Below are positions 25,900 to 33,919 of a DNA stretch of 47,063 nucleotides, piece by piece; within the stretch, counting starts at the first letter, position 1; each line of letters starts with the position of its first letter. Origin of the DNA: Enterococcus raffinosus (lineage in GTDB: Bacteria; Bacillota; Bacilli; Lactobacillales; Enterococcaceae); contig NZ_JXLA01000032.1 in assembly GCF_001886185.1 (NCBI RefSeq), positions 1 through 47,063 of the forward strand. The letters are read 5' to 3'. The position numbers and the translations under genes were made by a program. Under the pieces are notes generated by a model, which did no database searches, was not told where the DNA came from, and saw only the letters and a program-made list of their open reading frames with translations.

Positions 25900-26212
25900 T
25901 TGACAAGTCGTAGTTTCTTTGCTATTTTATTAGCAATCAATAAAACGCGATGAGAAAGAAAGTAAAATAATTAAATCTGCGAAAGAGAGTTCCTGTTTGG
26001 TGAGAAGGGATGCAGCTTGATTATTTGAAAATGGCTTTTGAGCGGATTTCCCGAATGTTTAAGGAAATACGGATGCCCCCGTTAACAAGGCACAGTCTCC
26101 AAGAAGTTGATTTTTGGGTACTGATTGAGGTGAAGTCTGTGAGGATTTTACGAGTAAAGGTGGTAACGCATGTTCATGCCCTTAGCAATTTTTTTGCTGA
26201 GGGCATTTTTTG
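25900..26212 (+). ncRNA. T-box riboswitch leader, probable methionine specifier
   Basis: The 463-base gap before the adenosyltransferase gene holds a promoter TTGACA-N17-TATTTT (25900-25928) and a T-box leader. Visible parts are the GATGAGAAAGAAAGTA stem I base, GAGAG and GGTGAGAAGGGATGC apical segments, the 3' specifier strand TTGAAAATGGCTTTTGAGC with ATG at 26031-26033, and the T-box core AAAGGTGGTAACGC (26156-26169), whose TGGT can pair with an ACCA tRNA end. A terminator follows. An uncharged tRNA-Met would favour the antiterminator and switch the operon on. An open frame across this region is not coding. Confidence 0.85.
26176..26212 (+). terminator. T-box regulated terminator
   Basis: The stem ATGCCCTTAGCAA / TTGCTGAGGGCAT (one G-U pair) is followed by six T. 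The ATG and nearby bases at its 5' side overlap the end of the antiterminator strand, as expected for the alternative folds of a T-box. Confidence 0.88.
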
Positions 26213-26305
26213 TGTCTGCTTTTTTGTTAAGGTGACGATCTTGACAACTAAAAGAACTTACAAGACGAGCTTTAAAATGATGTAAGAGCGGAAGGTGGAA
26301 GATTT

Positions 26306-27145
26306 ATGGCAGGATTTTTAGTGGTACAGACGGATTTTGGATTACAAGACGGTGCGGTTAATGCAATGTATGGAGTGGCTTATCAGGTGGATCCGACATT
26401 GAATATTAATAATTTAACGCACGAAATCGAACCCTATAATATTCATGATGCTAGCTATCGATTATTACAAGCAGTTACTTATTGGCCGGCAGGAACAGTG
26501 TTTGTCTCAGTGGTTGACCCTGGAGTAGGTTCGACCCGTCGCAGTGTCGTTGCAGAGCTGAGAGGCGGACAATACGTGATCACACCAGATAATGGTACAT
26601 TAACATACTTAGCACAGTATGTGGGAATCAAAGAAGTCCGTCAAATAGACGAGGAGTCGCAACGCTTGCCGGGATCCTCTGAGAGTCATACATTTCATGG
26701 CCGTGATGTTTACGTTTATAATGGTGCGCGGCTTGCTAGTGGGAAGGTTAGCTTTGCAGAATTAGGAACCGTGATTCCTGTAAGTGAGTTAGTGACTTTT
26801 CCTTTGATTGCCCCTACACAAAATGAAAGTAAAATTAATGGTACGATAGATATCACAGATATTCGCTTTGGTTCACTATGGACGAACATTCCTGTGGACT
26901 TTTTCAAAAACTGGCAGATTGAATATGGACAAAGCTTGCTAGTAAAAATATACTATCAAGGTGTGGTTCGTTATCAGGATGAGGTTGTTTTTGGGCGTTC
27001 CTTTGCTCAAGTCTCTCCAAAAGAAGCGGTATTATATATTAATTCATTATTAAATGTTGGTTTAGGGATTAATCTAGATTCGTTTTCTACAGTTTATAAA
27101 ATAGGAACGGGCAATGATTGGACAATTGAACTAACAAAAATTTAG
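26306..27145 (+). CDS. SAM hydroxide adenosyltransferase (DUF62 family)
   Basis: This enzyme of the duf62 family, related to the fluorinases, splits S-adenosylmethionine with water into adenosine and L-methionine. The 279-residue product has the N-terminal VVQTDFGLQDGAV, the VVDPGVGSTRR loop, TPDNGTLT and TFHGRDV, which line the SAM site, and a smaller C-terminal beta-barrel domain (about 180-279). It is first in an operon behind a Met-type T-box and followed by all three parts of an ECF transporter. This hints that the imported compound is SAM or a related thioether from which methionine is recovered. That link is inference. The GGAAGGTGGA site fixes the ATG. Confidence 0.9.
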   Translation: MAGFLVVQTDFGLQDGAVNAMYGVAYQVDPTLNINNLTHEIEPYNIHDASYRLLQAVTYWPAGTVFVSVVDPGVGSTRRSVVAELRGGQYVITPDNGTLTYLAQYVGIKEVRQIDEESQRLPGSSESHTFHGRDVYVYNGARLASGKVSFAELGTVIPVSELVTFPLIAPTQNESKINGTIDITDIRFGSLWTNIPVDFFKNWQIEYGQSLLVKIYYQGVVRYQDEVVFGRSFAQVSPKEAVLYINSLLNVGLGINLDSFSTVYKIGTGNDWTIELTKI

Positions 27146-27181
27146 CGAATATAACACAAAAAATGAAAAAGGGGTAAAACT

Positions 27182-27733
27182 ATGAATAAGAAATTTACAG
27201 TAAAACACATTGTAGCAATTGGTATCGGTGCGGCAGTCTTCTTCATTTTGAAGCGATTTGTGACGATTCCTACAGGGATTCCAAATACGGATATTGCAAC
27301 AGCCTATCCTTTCTTGGCGCTATTAGGTGTAGTATACGGACCAATTGTTGCCGGTTTAGCAGGCTTCATCGGACATGCTTTAGGTGATTTAACGACGTAC
27401 GGCGCCTGGTGGTCATGGATCGTCGCTTCAGGTATTCTGGGTGTTTTCTTCGGACTCTTGGCAAAACGTATTCCGATCGAACAAGGAATTTTCGGTAAAA
27501 AAGAAATTGGGACCTTTTTGGTTGGTGAAACGATTGCAAACTTAGTGACCTGGGTTGTTATTGCACCCATTGGAGATATTTTGATTTATGCAGAAGCACC
27601 GAGCAAGGTTTTCACTCAAGGCGTTGTTGCGGGTATTACAAATTCTGTTGTAACGGGAATTATAGGTTTTATTCTATTAAAAGCTTATGCACAGACAAAA
27701 ACTAAAAAGGGAAGTTTAAATAAAGAAGCTTAG
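27182..27733 (+). CDS. ECF transporter S component (UPF0397 family)
   Basis: This 183-residue membrane protein has five or six helices and belongs to the UPF0397 group of substrate-binding ECF components. It starts MNKKFTVKHIVAIGIGAA and carries the PTGIPNTDI loop, GFIGHALGDL and AWWSWIVASG. It captures the substrate and docks on the energising module encoded next. The substrate is not stated by the sequence. The T-box and the SAM-splitting enzyme in the operon point to methionine, SAM or a precursor. Confidence 0.88.
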   Translation: MNKKFTVKHIVAIGIGAAVFFILKRFVTIPTGIPNTDIATAYPFLALLGVVYGPIVAGLAGFIGHALGDLTTYGAWWSWIVASGILGVFFGLLAKRIPIEQGIFGKKEIGTFLVGETIANLVTWVVIAPIGDILIYAEAPSKVFTQGVVAGITNSVVTGIIGFILLKAYAQTKTKKGSLNKEA

Positions 27734-27749
27734 AACGTGAGGAAATAAA

Positions 27750-29438
27750 ATGATCGAGTTTCGTGATTTTACGTTTCAATATGACAGTCAAGCTGAACCT
27801 ACTTTGAAAAACATCAATTTGTCAATTAAACAAGGTGAAATGGTATTAGTCATGGGTCCCAGTGGTTCAGGGAAATCGACGTTGGGAAAGTGTTTGAATG
27901 GGATCATTCCCCAAAACGAGAAGGGCAGCTTTACCGGCAGCTTAAGCATCAACGGCCAACTATTCAGCGAGGCATCAATTTATGATCTTTCGCTGGATGT
28001 TGGTACGGTGCTCCAAGATACTGACAGTCAATTTGTCGGCTTGACTGTTGCCGAAGATATTGCGTTCTCTTTAGAGAATGAGATGGTCGAGCAGGAAGCC
28101 ATGCGTCAAGCGGTAAAATATTGGTCGGAAAAGACCCATCTACTGGCACAGCTTGAAAAACGTCCGCAGGATCTTTCTGGTGGACAAAAGCAGCGGGTGA
28201 CGATGGCAGGTGTCCTGATCGATGAGACACCAATTCTTTTATTTGATGAACCTTTAGCCAATCTTGATCCGCAAACAGGCTATGAAGCGATTCAAATGAT
28301 CAATCAATTATACTTGTCACAAAAATTTACGACGATTATCATTGAACACCGTTTGGAAGAAGTATTGGCTGCGCCAATTGATCGTGTTGTTTTGATGGAT
28401 GAAGGAAAGATTATTGCGGATATGATACCAACGGAATTGCTAAAAAGTGATTTGTTAGCGACCTACGGTATTCGTGAGCCACTCTATATTTCCGCGTTAA
28501 AACGTGCAGGTATTTCATTAGAAGGTTTCCCTGATTTAACGCAAGTAGATCAATTAGTTTCACCGGAGATTTCTGCAGCTTTAGCGAAATCGCAAGGGAA
28601 GTTTAAAGCAGTTGAAAAATCAAAAACACCCTTATTGTCCATAAATAATCTTTCATTTAGTTTTGGAAATGAAGAAGTCATCAAAAACATGGATCTTACG
28701 CTCTATCAAGGTGAAATGGTCAGTCTAGTAGGACATAACGGTGCTGGAAAATCCACTCTTTCTAATTTGATTACCGGCTTTTATCCTCTTCAGACAGGAC
28801 AACTTCTGTGGAAGGGACAATCTATTGCAAATGAGAGTATCAAGGAGCGGGCGGATAAAATTGGGTACGTATTGCAAAACAGCAACCAAATGTTGTCTAA
28901 AAATATGATTTTTGAGGAAGTGGCTTTAGGATTAGAAAATCGTGGAGTTGCGCCTGATAAAATTCAAGAGAAGGTATTTGATACCTTGAAAGTCTGCGGA
29001 CTCTATGAGTTTCGTAACTGGCCAATCTCAGCGTTGAGTCACGGACAAAAGCGTCGGGTAGCTATTGCTGCCATTTTAGTATTGGAGCCAGAACTGTTGA
29101 TCCTTGATGAGCCGACAGCGGGGCAAGATTATTACCATTATAATGAAATGATGACGTTCTTGCGAAAGTTGAATCGACAAGGAATAACGATTTTGATGAT
29201 TACACATGACATGCACTTAATGTTAGAACATACAAAACGGACGCTTGTCTTGAAGGAAGGCCAGTTGATTGCTGACGAAACACCTGCGGATGTCCTATCT
29301 TCAGCAAAGCTTGTTGCCTCGGCGAGTTTGCGTGAGACCAGCTTGTACACGTTGGCGCAAAACAATCATCTAACGGATGCAACTGGCTTTGTGTCGGCAT
29401 TTATCCAACATGAGGAGGGGCCTTATGGCAGGAAATAA
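27750..29438 (+). CDS. ECF transporter ATPase, two fused ABC domains
   Basis: This 562-residue energy-coupling ATPase combines both EcfA subunits in one chain. Domain 1 has Walker A GPSGSGKST (36-44), signature LSGGQKQR and Walker B LLFDEPLANLDP. Domain 2 (about 290-530) has GHNGAGKST, LSHGQKRR and LLILDEPTAGQD. The domain-2 signature is the degenerate LSHGQ form, so the two ATP sites are probably not equal. It begins 16 bases after the S component and overlaps EcfT by 14 bases. As a dedicated module it serves this transporter rather than the shared group II ECF pool. Confidence 0.93.
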   Translation: MIEFRDFTFQYDSQAEPTLKNINLSIKQGEMVLVMGPSGSGKSTLGKCLNGIIPQNEKGSFTGSLSINGQLFSEASIYDLSLDVGTVLQDTDSQFVGLTVAEDIAFSLENEMVEQEAMRQAVKYWSEKTHLLAQLEKRPQDLSGGQKQRVTMAGVLIDETPILLFDEPLANLDPQTGYEAIQMINQLYLSQKFTTIIIEHRLEEVLAAPIDRVVLMDEGKIIADMIPTELLKSDLLATYGIREPLYISALKRAGISLEGFPDLTQVDQLVSPEISAALAKSQGKFKAVEKSKTPLLSINNLSFSFGNEEVIKNMDLTLYQGEMVSLVGHNGAGKSTLSNLITGFYPLQTGQLLWKGQSIANESIKERADKIGYVLQNSNQMLSKNMIFEEVALGLENRGVAPDKIQEKVFDTLKVCGLYEFRNWPISALSHGQKRRVAIAAILVLEPELLILDEPTAGQDYYHYNEMMTFLRKLNRQGITILMITHDMHLMLEHTKRTLVLKEGQLIADETPADVLSSAKLVASASLRETSLYTLAQNNHLTDATGFVSAFIQHEEGPYGRK

Positions 29439-30258
29439 TCTAATTGGCTATTTGCCAAAATCGACACCGATCCATCAGCTTAGCGGATTTTCGAAATTAT
29501 TATGCTTTTTGATGATTTCCGTGGTTGGAATGATTTCCTATGATACGCGATTCTTACTCGCGCTTGCAGTCTTTTCAGTGATTCTATTCAAGACAGCAAA
29601 AATCAGCTATCGGGAGATTTCCTTTGTGGTAAAGTTTATCGCCTTCTTTTCAATTCTGAATCTACTGACAGTTTATCTATTTGCTCCAGAATATGGTGTA
29701 ACCATTTATGGAACACGTCATGTAATTTTAGAAGGCATCGGCCGCTATACACTTACTCAAGAACAACTGTTTTACGAATTTAATTTATTGATAAAATATT
29801 TTGTCACGATCCCACCGGGGTTGATTTTTATTCTAACGACCAATCCAAGTGAACTAGCTTCAAGCATTCATCGAGTTGGCGGGTCTTATAAGATTGCGTA
29901 CGCCTTTTCTTTGGCACTACGCTATATCCCAGATATTCAAGAAGACTTTCGAACAATTTCTAAAGCCCAACAAGCTCGCGGAAACGAACTTTCTAAAAAG
30001 GCTTCCTTGGTGAAACGGGTGAGGGGAAATTTAACGATCGCAATCCCATTGATTTTTTCTAGCTTGGAACGAATTGAAACGATCTCTTCGGCTATGGAGC
30101 TACGTCGTTTTGGAAAGAAAAAAAGTCGAACATGGTTGTTGGCTAAGCCTTTGAAGCAAAATGATTATTTAGCCTTAGCAATGGTCCTTTTTTTGTGTTC
30201 TGCAGGAATTCTTTTGCTTTTTGTCAATGGTGGACGATTTTACAATCCTTTTCGTTAA
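29425..30258 (+). CDS. ECF transporter transmembrane component EcfT
   Basis: This 277-residue membrane scaffold joins the S component to the ATPases. Hydrophobic helices lie in the N-terminal two thirds. The coupling helix signatures SKAQQARGNEL and SAMELRRFGKKKSR (A-R-G and A-x-x-x-R-x-F-G type) are typical of EcfT. The start is the ATG at 29425 behind GAGGAGGGG, inside the end of the ATPase gene. A longer frame from 29377 has no ribosome site. It is the last gene of the T-box operon and is followed by a terminator. Confidence 0.9.
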   Translation: MAGNNLIGYLPKSTPIHQLSGFSKLLCFLMISVVGMISYDTRFLLALAVFSVILFKTAKISYREISFVVKFIAFFSILNLLTVYLFAPEYGVTIYGTRHVILEGIGRYTLTQEQLFYEFNLLIKYFVTIPPGLIFILTTNPSELASSIHRVGGSYKIAYAFSLALRYIPDIQEDFRTISKAQQARGNELSKKASLVKRVRGNLTIAIPLIFSSLERIETISSAMELRRFGKKKSRTWLLAKPLKQNDYLALAMVLFLCSAGILLLFVNGGRFYNPFR

Positions 30259-30301
30259 AAAAACGAAGCCTTCTATTCAATTATGAGGGCTTCGTTTTTT
30301 T
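30257..30301 (+). terminator. Terminator of the ECF operon
   Basis: The stem AAAAAAACGAAGCC / GGCTTCGTTTTTT has a 17-base loop and a run of seven T. It overlaps the EcfT stop codon. Confidence 0.9.
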
Positions 30302-30343
30302 ATATATTAAATGCTTTTGATTTTGTAAATCTATTTTACTTAA

Positions 30344-30550
30344 CTATTCAGCACGATTTGCAATTCCTGGAATGAATTTTAAACAGTAAAGAGCACATAT
30401 TCCGACAACGATATAAATAATTTTAGCAAGAATCGCTGTACTTCCACCAGATATCGCAGCAACTAAATCATATTCAAAAAGACCTACTAATAACCAATTA
30501 ATTCCACCGACAATCAACAAAATAAGCGCGATAATATCAAGGTATTTCAT
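30344..30550 (-). CDS. DUF378 family small membrane protein
   Basis: This 68-residue protein has two hydrophobic helices separated by a short loop, with the DUF378 pattern of INWLLVGLFEYDLVAAI near residue 20 and a second helix ending near VGICALYCL. The function is unknown in the family. An AAAGGAGGGG site lies before the ATG. It is a lone gene on the minus strand, convergent with the ECF operon. Confidence 0.82.
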   Translation of the reverse strand: MKYLDIIALILLIVGGINWLLVGLFEYDLVAAISGGSTAILAKIIYIVVGICALYCLKFIPGIANRAE

Positions 30551-30803
30551 CTGTAACCCCTCCTTTCTGATTGGTCTAACCGTACCATAGTTGTTTAGCC
30601 GTCCCTACTTATATGCTCAAAACAGAATTATTTTTATTTTATTAGATGAAAAATAACGTTAATCAAATTAGAATAGTTCCGCATGATAAGAAAAAGCCCA
30701 TTTACTTAATAAAACGAACGATTTTTAAGAAAACTACCTATCTTTATACTCAGCGCGTATAATAGAAGTAAGCAAAGTTGTCCAAGGAAAGGGAGCGAGC
30801 TGA

Positions 30804-31001
30804 ATGTTGAATCCATTTATCAATCCGGGTCTGGAAATTGCTTTAAAAGAACTTTTTCGCGACAATGTCTCAACAGAACAAGTACATCCAGCAGTCGTGG
30901 CCGACATACGGAAGGAACGTTTGATTGTATATGTATACCCAGAATCGATAGAATTCGTGTTTGTTGAGTTGGAACAAGAGGTTTTTGATCAAGGGAAGTA
31001 A
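30804..31001 (+). CDS. Small protein of unknown function
   Basis: This 65-residue protein has no signal peptide or membrane helix. Its second half forms alternating hydrophobic strands (ERLIVYVYPESIEFVFVELEQEVF). A GGGAGCGAG site precedes the ATG, and a TATAAT box lies about 45 bases upstream (near 30758), so it is probably expressed. I do not recognise the family. It ends close to the tmRNA terminator, which can stop transcription from both sides. Confidence 0.62.
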   Translation: MLNPFINPGLEIALKELFRDNVSTEQVHPAVVADIRKERLIVYVYPESIEFVFVELEQEVFDQGK

Positions 31002-31050
31002 AGGTGGTATTGAAAACTAGGTTCAAGTGCTGCATCTTTTAATAAATTAA

Positions 31051-31092
31051 AAAAAGGTCCCAATGCTTCAGTACTTAGCATTGGGGCCTTTT
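31051..31092. terminator. Bidirectional terminator of ssrA
   Basis: The long stem AAAAGGTCCCAATGCT / AGCATTGGGGCCTTTT with one mismatch lies just past the 3' end of tmRNA on the minus strand. It can also stop transcription of the small gene before it. Confidence 0.88.
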
Positions 31093-31109
31093 CTGCGGTT
31101 TTAGGATTA

Positions 31110-31474
31110 TGGAGACGGCGGGAGTCGAACCCGCGTCCAAACATATCGACACTTAAAAATCTACGCTCATAGTCATACTATTTGAATTTCGCTTTGTCCT
31201 CTGCCGCATGACAGGCCGCGAACATTGCTAGTCTGATGAACTCTTTTTCAACTTGCAGACGGAAAGTTGAAACGTATCCCACTTAGAATAGGACCCTTAC
31301 TCGAGCACATGGGCGATACCGAGAGGATCTACGCTAACTGTTTTTAGGCAGCTAAAGCGTAAGAGTTATTGTTTTCTTTAGCAGTTATATTTAACTGTAA
31401 CGTTTTTACGTAGACGTAACCTACGAAGCGCAATTCAAGCTCAAACTATGCCTGTCGAATCCGTAACGTCCCCC
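31110..31474 (-). ncRNA. ssrA: Transfer-messenger RNA (tmRNA)
   Basis: The 365-base RNA rescues stalled ribosomes and tags the unfinished peptide for proteolysis. Its 5' end (GGGGACGTTACGGATTCGAC) and 3' end (GGGTTCGACTCCCGCCGTCT, then CCA at 31110-31112) form the tRNA-like acceptor and T arm. The CCA is encoded. The tag frame runs on the minus strand from GCT at 31382 to TAA at 31344 and reads AKENNNSYALAA. The tag recalled for E. faecalis is AKNENNSFALAA, so order and one aromatic differ. It has its own promoter and terminator. Confidence 0.96.
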
Positions 31475-31500
31475 TAATAAATATTTTTATTGCAGAAAAA

Positions 31501-31529
31501 AGTATACCATTCCGTTATAAAAAAAGCAA
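31501..31529 (-). promoter_or_regulatory. ssrA promoter
   Basis: Read on the minus strand, TTGCTT (31529-31524), a 17-base spacer and TATACT (31506-31501) form a good housekeeping promoter about 27 bases before the mature tmRNA end. The remaining bases up to the response regulator hold that gene's TATACT-type -10 box near 31640. Confidence 0.75.
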
Positions 31530-31683
31530 AGAAGTAAATGAGAAATGAAAAAATTTGTATGAATTGCTGAAAAAATTGAAGAAAAAACAAATTGTTAATG
31601 AAGATACGGGTAAGGTAATGGTTCAAAAAAATGAAATAGAGTATACTAAGAATGAGAATTAGACGATATCAGGGGGTTAGACT

Positions 31684-32406
31684 ATGAATATTTTAATGAT
31701 CGAAGACAATGAATCAGTCTCCGAGATGATGCAAATGTTTTTCTTAAACGAAGGCTGGGAAGCTGAGTTTAAGTATGATGGACAAGAAGGATTAGACGCG
31801 TTTAAGGCGGACCCTGAAAAATGGGATATGATTACATTGGATTTAAACTTACCAACGATGGACGGGATGGAGGTCGGACGTGAGATTCGAAAAATCTCGA
31901 AGACCGTACCCATCATTATGTTAACAGCTAGGGACTCTGAAAGTGACCAAGTTATAGGTTTGGAAATGGGTGCAGATGATTATGTAACCAAGCCATTCTC
32001 ACCGCTGACGCTGATTGCGCGAATTAAAGCGTTACATCGTCGCAGCGAACTGACTGCTGAACCGCAAAAAGAGGGAGTGTCTAGTAATGAAAGCTTTGAT
32101 ATTCAGACAGATCACTTCAAAATGAATTTGAAAACACGTGAAGCCTATTTAGATGGGAAAACTATCGAAGGATTAACGCCAAAAGAATTTGATTTACTGT
32201 ACACGATGGCGAAGAAGCCGCGTCAAGTGTTCACTCGTGAGCAGCTGCTGGAGCTAGTTTGGGATTATCAATATTTTGGTGATGAACGGACAGTAGATGC
32301 TCACATTAAAAAACTTCGTCAAAAAATAGAAAAGGTAGGTTCACAAGTTATTCAAACGGTTTGGGGCGTAGGGTATAAATTTGATGACACTGAGGTTGGT
32401 CGATGA
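31684..32406 (+). CDS. OmpR-family response regulator
   Basis: This 240-residue two-component regulator has a receiver domain (1-120) with the acidic pair E7-D8, the phosphoacceptor D53 (TLDLNLP) and the conserved Lys in YVTKPFSP. A winged-helix DNA-binding domain follows (about 140-235) with LTPKEFDLL, the RxVFTREQLLELVW recognition region and HIKKLRQKI. It shares 4 bases with the histidine kinase gene (ATGA), so the two are made together. The stimulus and target genes are not evident. It belongs to the large Pho/Cro/Lis-type group, and I do not assign a name. Confidence 0.93.
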   Translation: MNILMIEDNESVSEMMQMFFLNEGWEAEFKYDGQEGLDAFKADPEKWDMITLDLNLPTMDGMEVGREIRKISKTVPIIMLTARDSESDQVIGLEMGADDYVTKPFSPLTLIARIKALHRRSELTAEPQKEGVSSNESFDIQTDHFKMNLKTREAYLDGKTIEGLTPKEFDLLYTMAKKPRQVFTREQLLELVWDYQYFGDERTVDAHIKKLRQKIEKVGSQVIQTVWGVGYKFDDTEVGR

Positions 32407-33884
32407 AATACCTTTATCAACAGTTGCTGGCTTTTGGCGGGTTGATTTTATTAATTCTACTAACATTGGGTTTGTCGTTTACCCAATTTACACGGAAGAC
32501 TTTAGAGGACAATAACTATAAGGAACTGTTCGGATACGCGCAGTCGATGGAAAAAAACAATCTTTCTTTGAGTCGAGATATTCGATTTGAAGGGATGTCT
32601 AGTAATGAAATTTTTCTTTTTGCTATTAATGTGACTGAGTCCAGTCTAAATCAACAGGACGTTTCCTTTGTCTTTATTGATAAGGACAAGAATGTTCAAT
32701 ATCCTGATAAATCAGGAAAAGTGAATCAGCATCTAGTTAGCAATGAACAATGGCGAGCATTGAAAGCTGGACAGCAGCAAAAGGAAACAAGCTCAAAAAA
32801 TGTGATGGGACAAAACCAAACGACTTCTTACGCCATGGTTCCATTTTTTACAGATGGTGTTTTCTTCGGTGTCTTGCTGGTTAGTCAGCCAGCTATGAAT
32901 GTCGAGACGAGTGTAAACTCGATTGTCACTGATTTATTCAAGGCATTTATCATTGCTTCGATTATCGCGATTATTGTCAGTTATTTCTTTGCTACGCAAC
33001 AAGTAAAACGAATTAATCGTATGCGCTCAGCAACTAAAGAAGTTGCCATGGGGAATTTCGATGTTATTGTGCCGAATCGAAACCGTGATGAATTTGATGA
33101 TTTGGCAGAGGATTTCAATAAAATGACCATATCACTGAAGGAATCTCAGGATGAAATTGAAAGACAGGAAGAGCGGCGAAAGCAATTTATGGCGGATGCT
33201 TCTCACGAGATGCGTACCCCCTTAACCACAATTAATGGCTTGCTTGAGGGAATGCAGTATAATGCGATCCCGGAAAACCAAAAGGAAAAAGCGATCAAGC
33301 TGATGCAAAATGAAACCTCACGTTTGATTCGATTGGTAAATGAAAATTTAGATTACGAAAAGATCCGAACGAACCAAATCAGTATCCTGTTGCAAACGTT
33401 CAATGCTACAGAAGCCGTTTCTACATTAGTCTCACAATTGCAAGGGAAAGCCGAGGCTTCAAAGGACCAATTGATACTGCAGACGGAAGAACCGATTGAT
33501 GTGTACGCTGACTATGATCGATTCGTACAGGTCATGGTAAACCTAATTCAAAATGCGATTCAATTTACTAATGATGGTACAATTACAGTAGCAATCAATA
33601 AATTAGAGCAGGCTACTGAGATAAAAATTTCCGATACGGGTATCGGTATGTCAGAAGAGCAAGTTAAGAATATTTGGGATCGGTATTATAAAGCTGATCC
33701 GTCAAGAAAGAATACAAAGTACGGAGAATCCGGATTAGGACTATCGATTGTTCAAGAATTAGTGCGGCTGCACAACGGAACAATTAAAGTGGAGAGTGAG
33801 TTAGAGAAGGGGACGACATTTACTGTTGTATTTCCAGATAAGCCTGAAAAAGATGAATCTACAGAAGAACCAAAAGAAGCGTAA
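32403..33884 (+). CDS. Sensor histidine kinase
   Basis: This 493-residue membrane kinase is partner of the regulator before it. There is one helix near residues 7-27, an extracytoplasmic sensor part of about 150 residues, a second helix (about 178-198), a HAMP segment, a dimerisation domain with the phosphorylated H268 (DASHEMRTPLTTI) and an ATPase domain with the N box (VNLIQNAIQFT), DTGIGMS and GLGLSIV. The sensor part has no motif I can name. It ends in a charged tail (KPEKDESTEEPKEA) whose codons form part of a terminator stem. Confidence 0.93.
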   Translation: MKYLYQQLLAFGGLILLILLTLGLSFTQFTRKTLEDNNYKELFGYAQSMEKNNLSLSRDIRFEGMSSNEIFLFAINVTESSLNQQDVSFVFIDKDKNVQYPDKSGKVNQHLVSNEQWRALKAGQQQKETSSKNVMGQNQTTSYAMVPFFTDGVFFGVLLVSQPAMNVETSVNSIVTDLFKAFIIASIIAIIVSYFFATQQVKRINRMRSATKEVAMGNFDVIVPNRNRDEFDDLAEDFNKMTISLKESQDEIERQEERRKQFMADASHEMRTPLTTINGLLEGMQYNAIPENQKEKAIKLMQNETSRLIRLVNENLDYEKIRTNQISILLQTFNATEAVSTLVSQLQGKAEASKDQLILQTEEPIDVYADYDRFVQVMVNLIQNAIQFTNDGTITVAINKLEQATEIKISDTGIGMSEEQVKNIWDRYYKADPSRKNTKYGESGLGLSIVQELVRLHNGTIKVESELEKGTTFTVVFPDKPEKDESTEEPKEA

Positions 33885-33913
33885 AACCATTTTTCGGTTT
33901 TACGCTTCTTTTT
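33872..33913. terminator. Bidirectional terminator
   Basis: A perfect 17-bp stem (AAAAGAAGCGTAAAACC / GGTTTTACGCTTCTTTT) has a 7-base loop. It lies between the histidine kinase and the convergent NCS2 permease. Confidence 0.92.
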
Positions 33914-33919
33914 CTACTA

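Noticed and set aside
26010-26285. 91-residue open frame ahead of the adenosyltransferase
   Set aside because: It lies across the T-box leader, including the specifier, T-box core and terminator, and has no ribosome site. The RNA structure explains the sequence.
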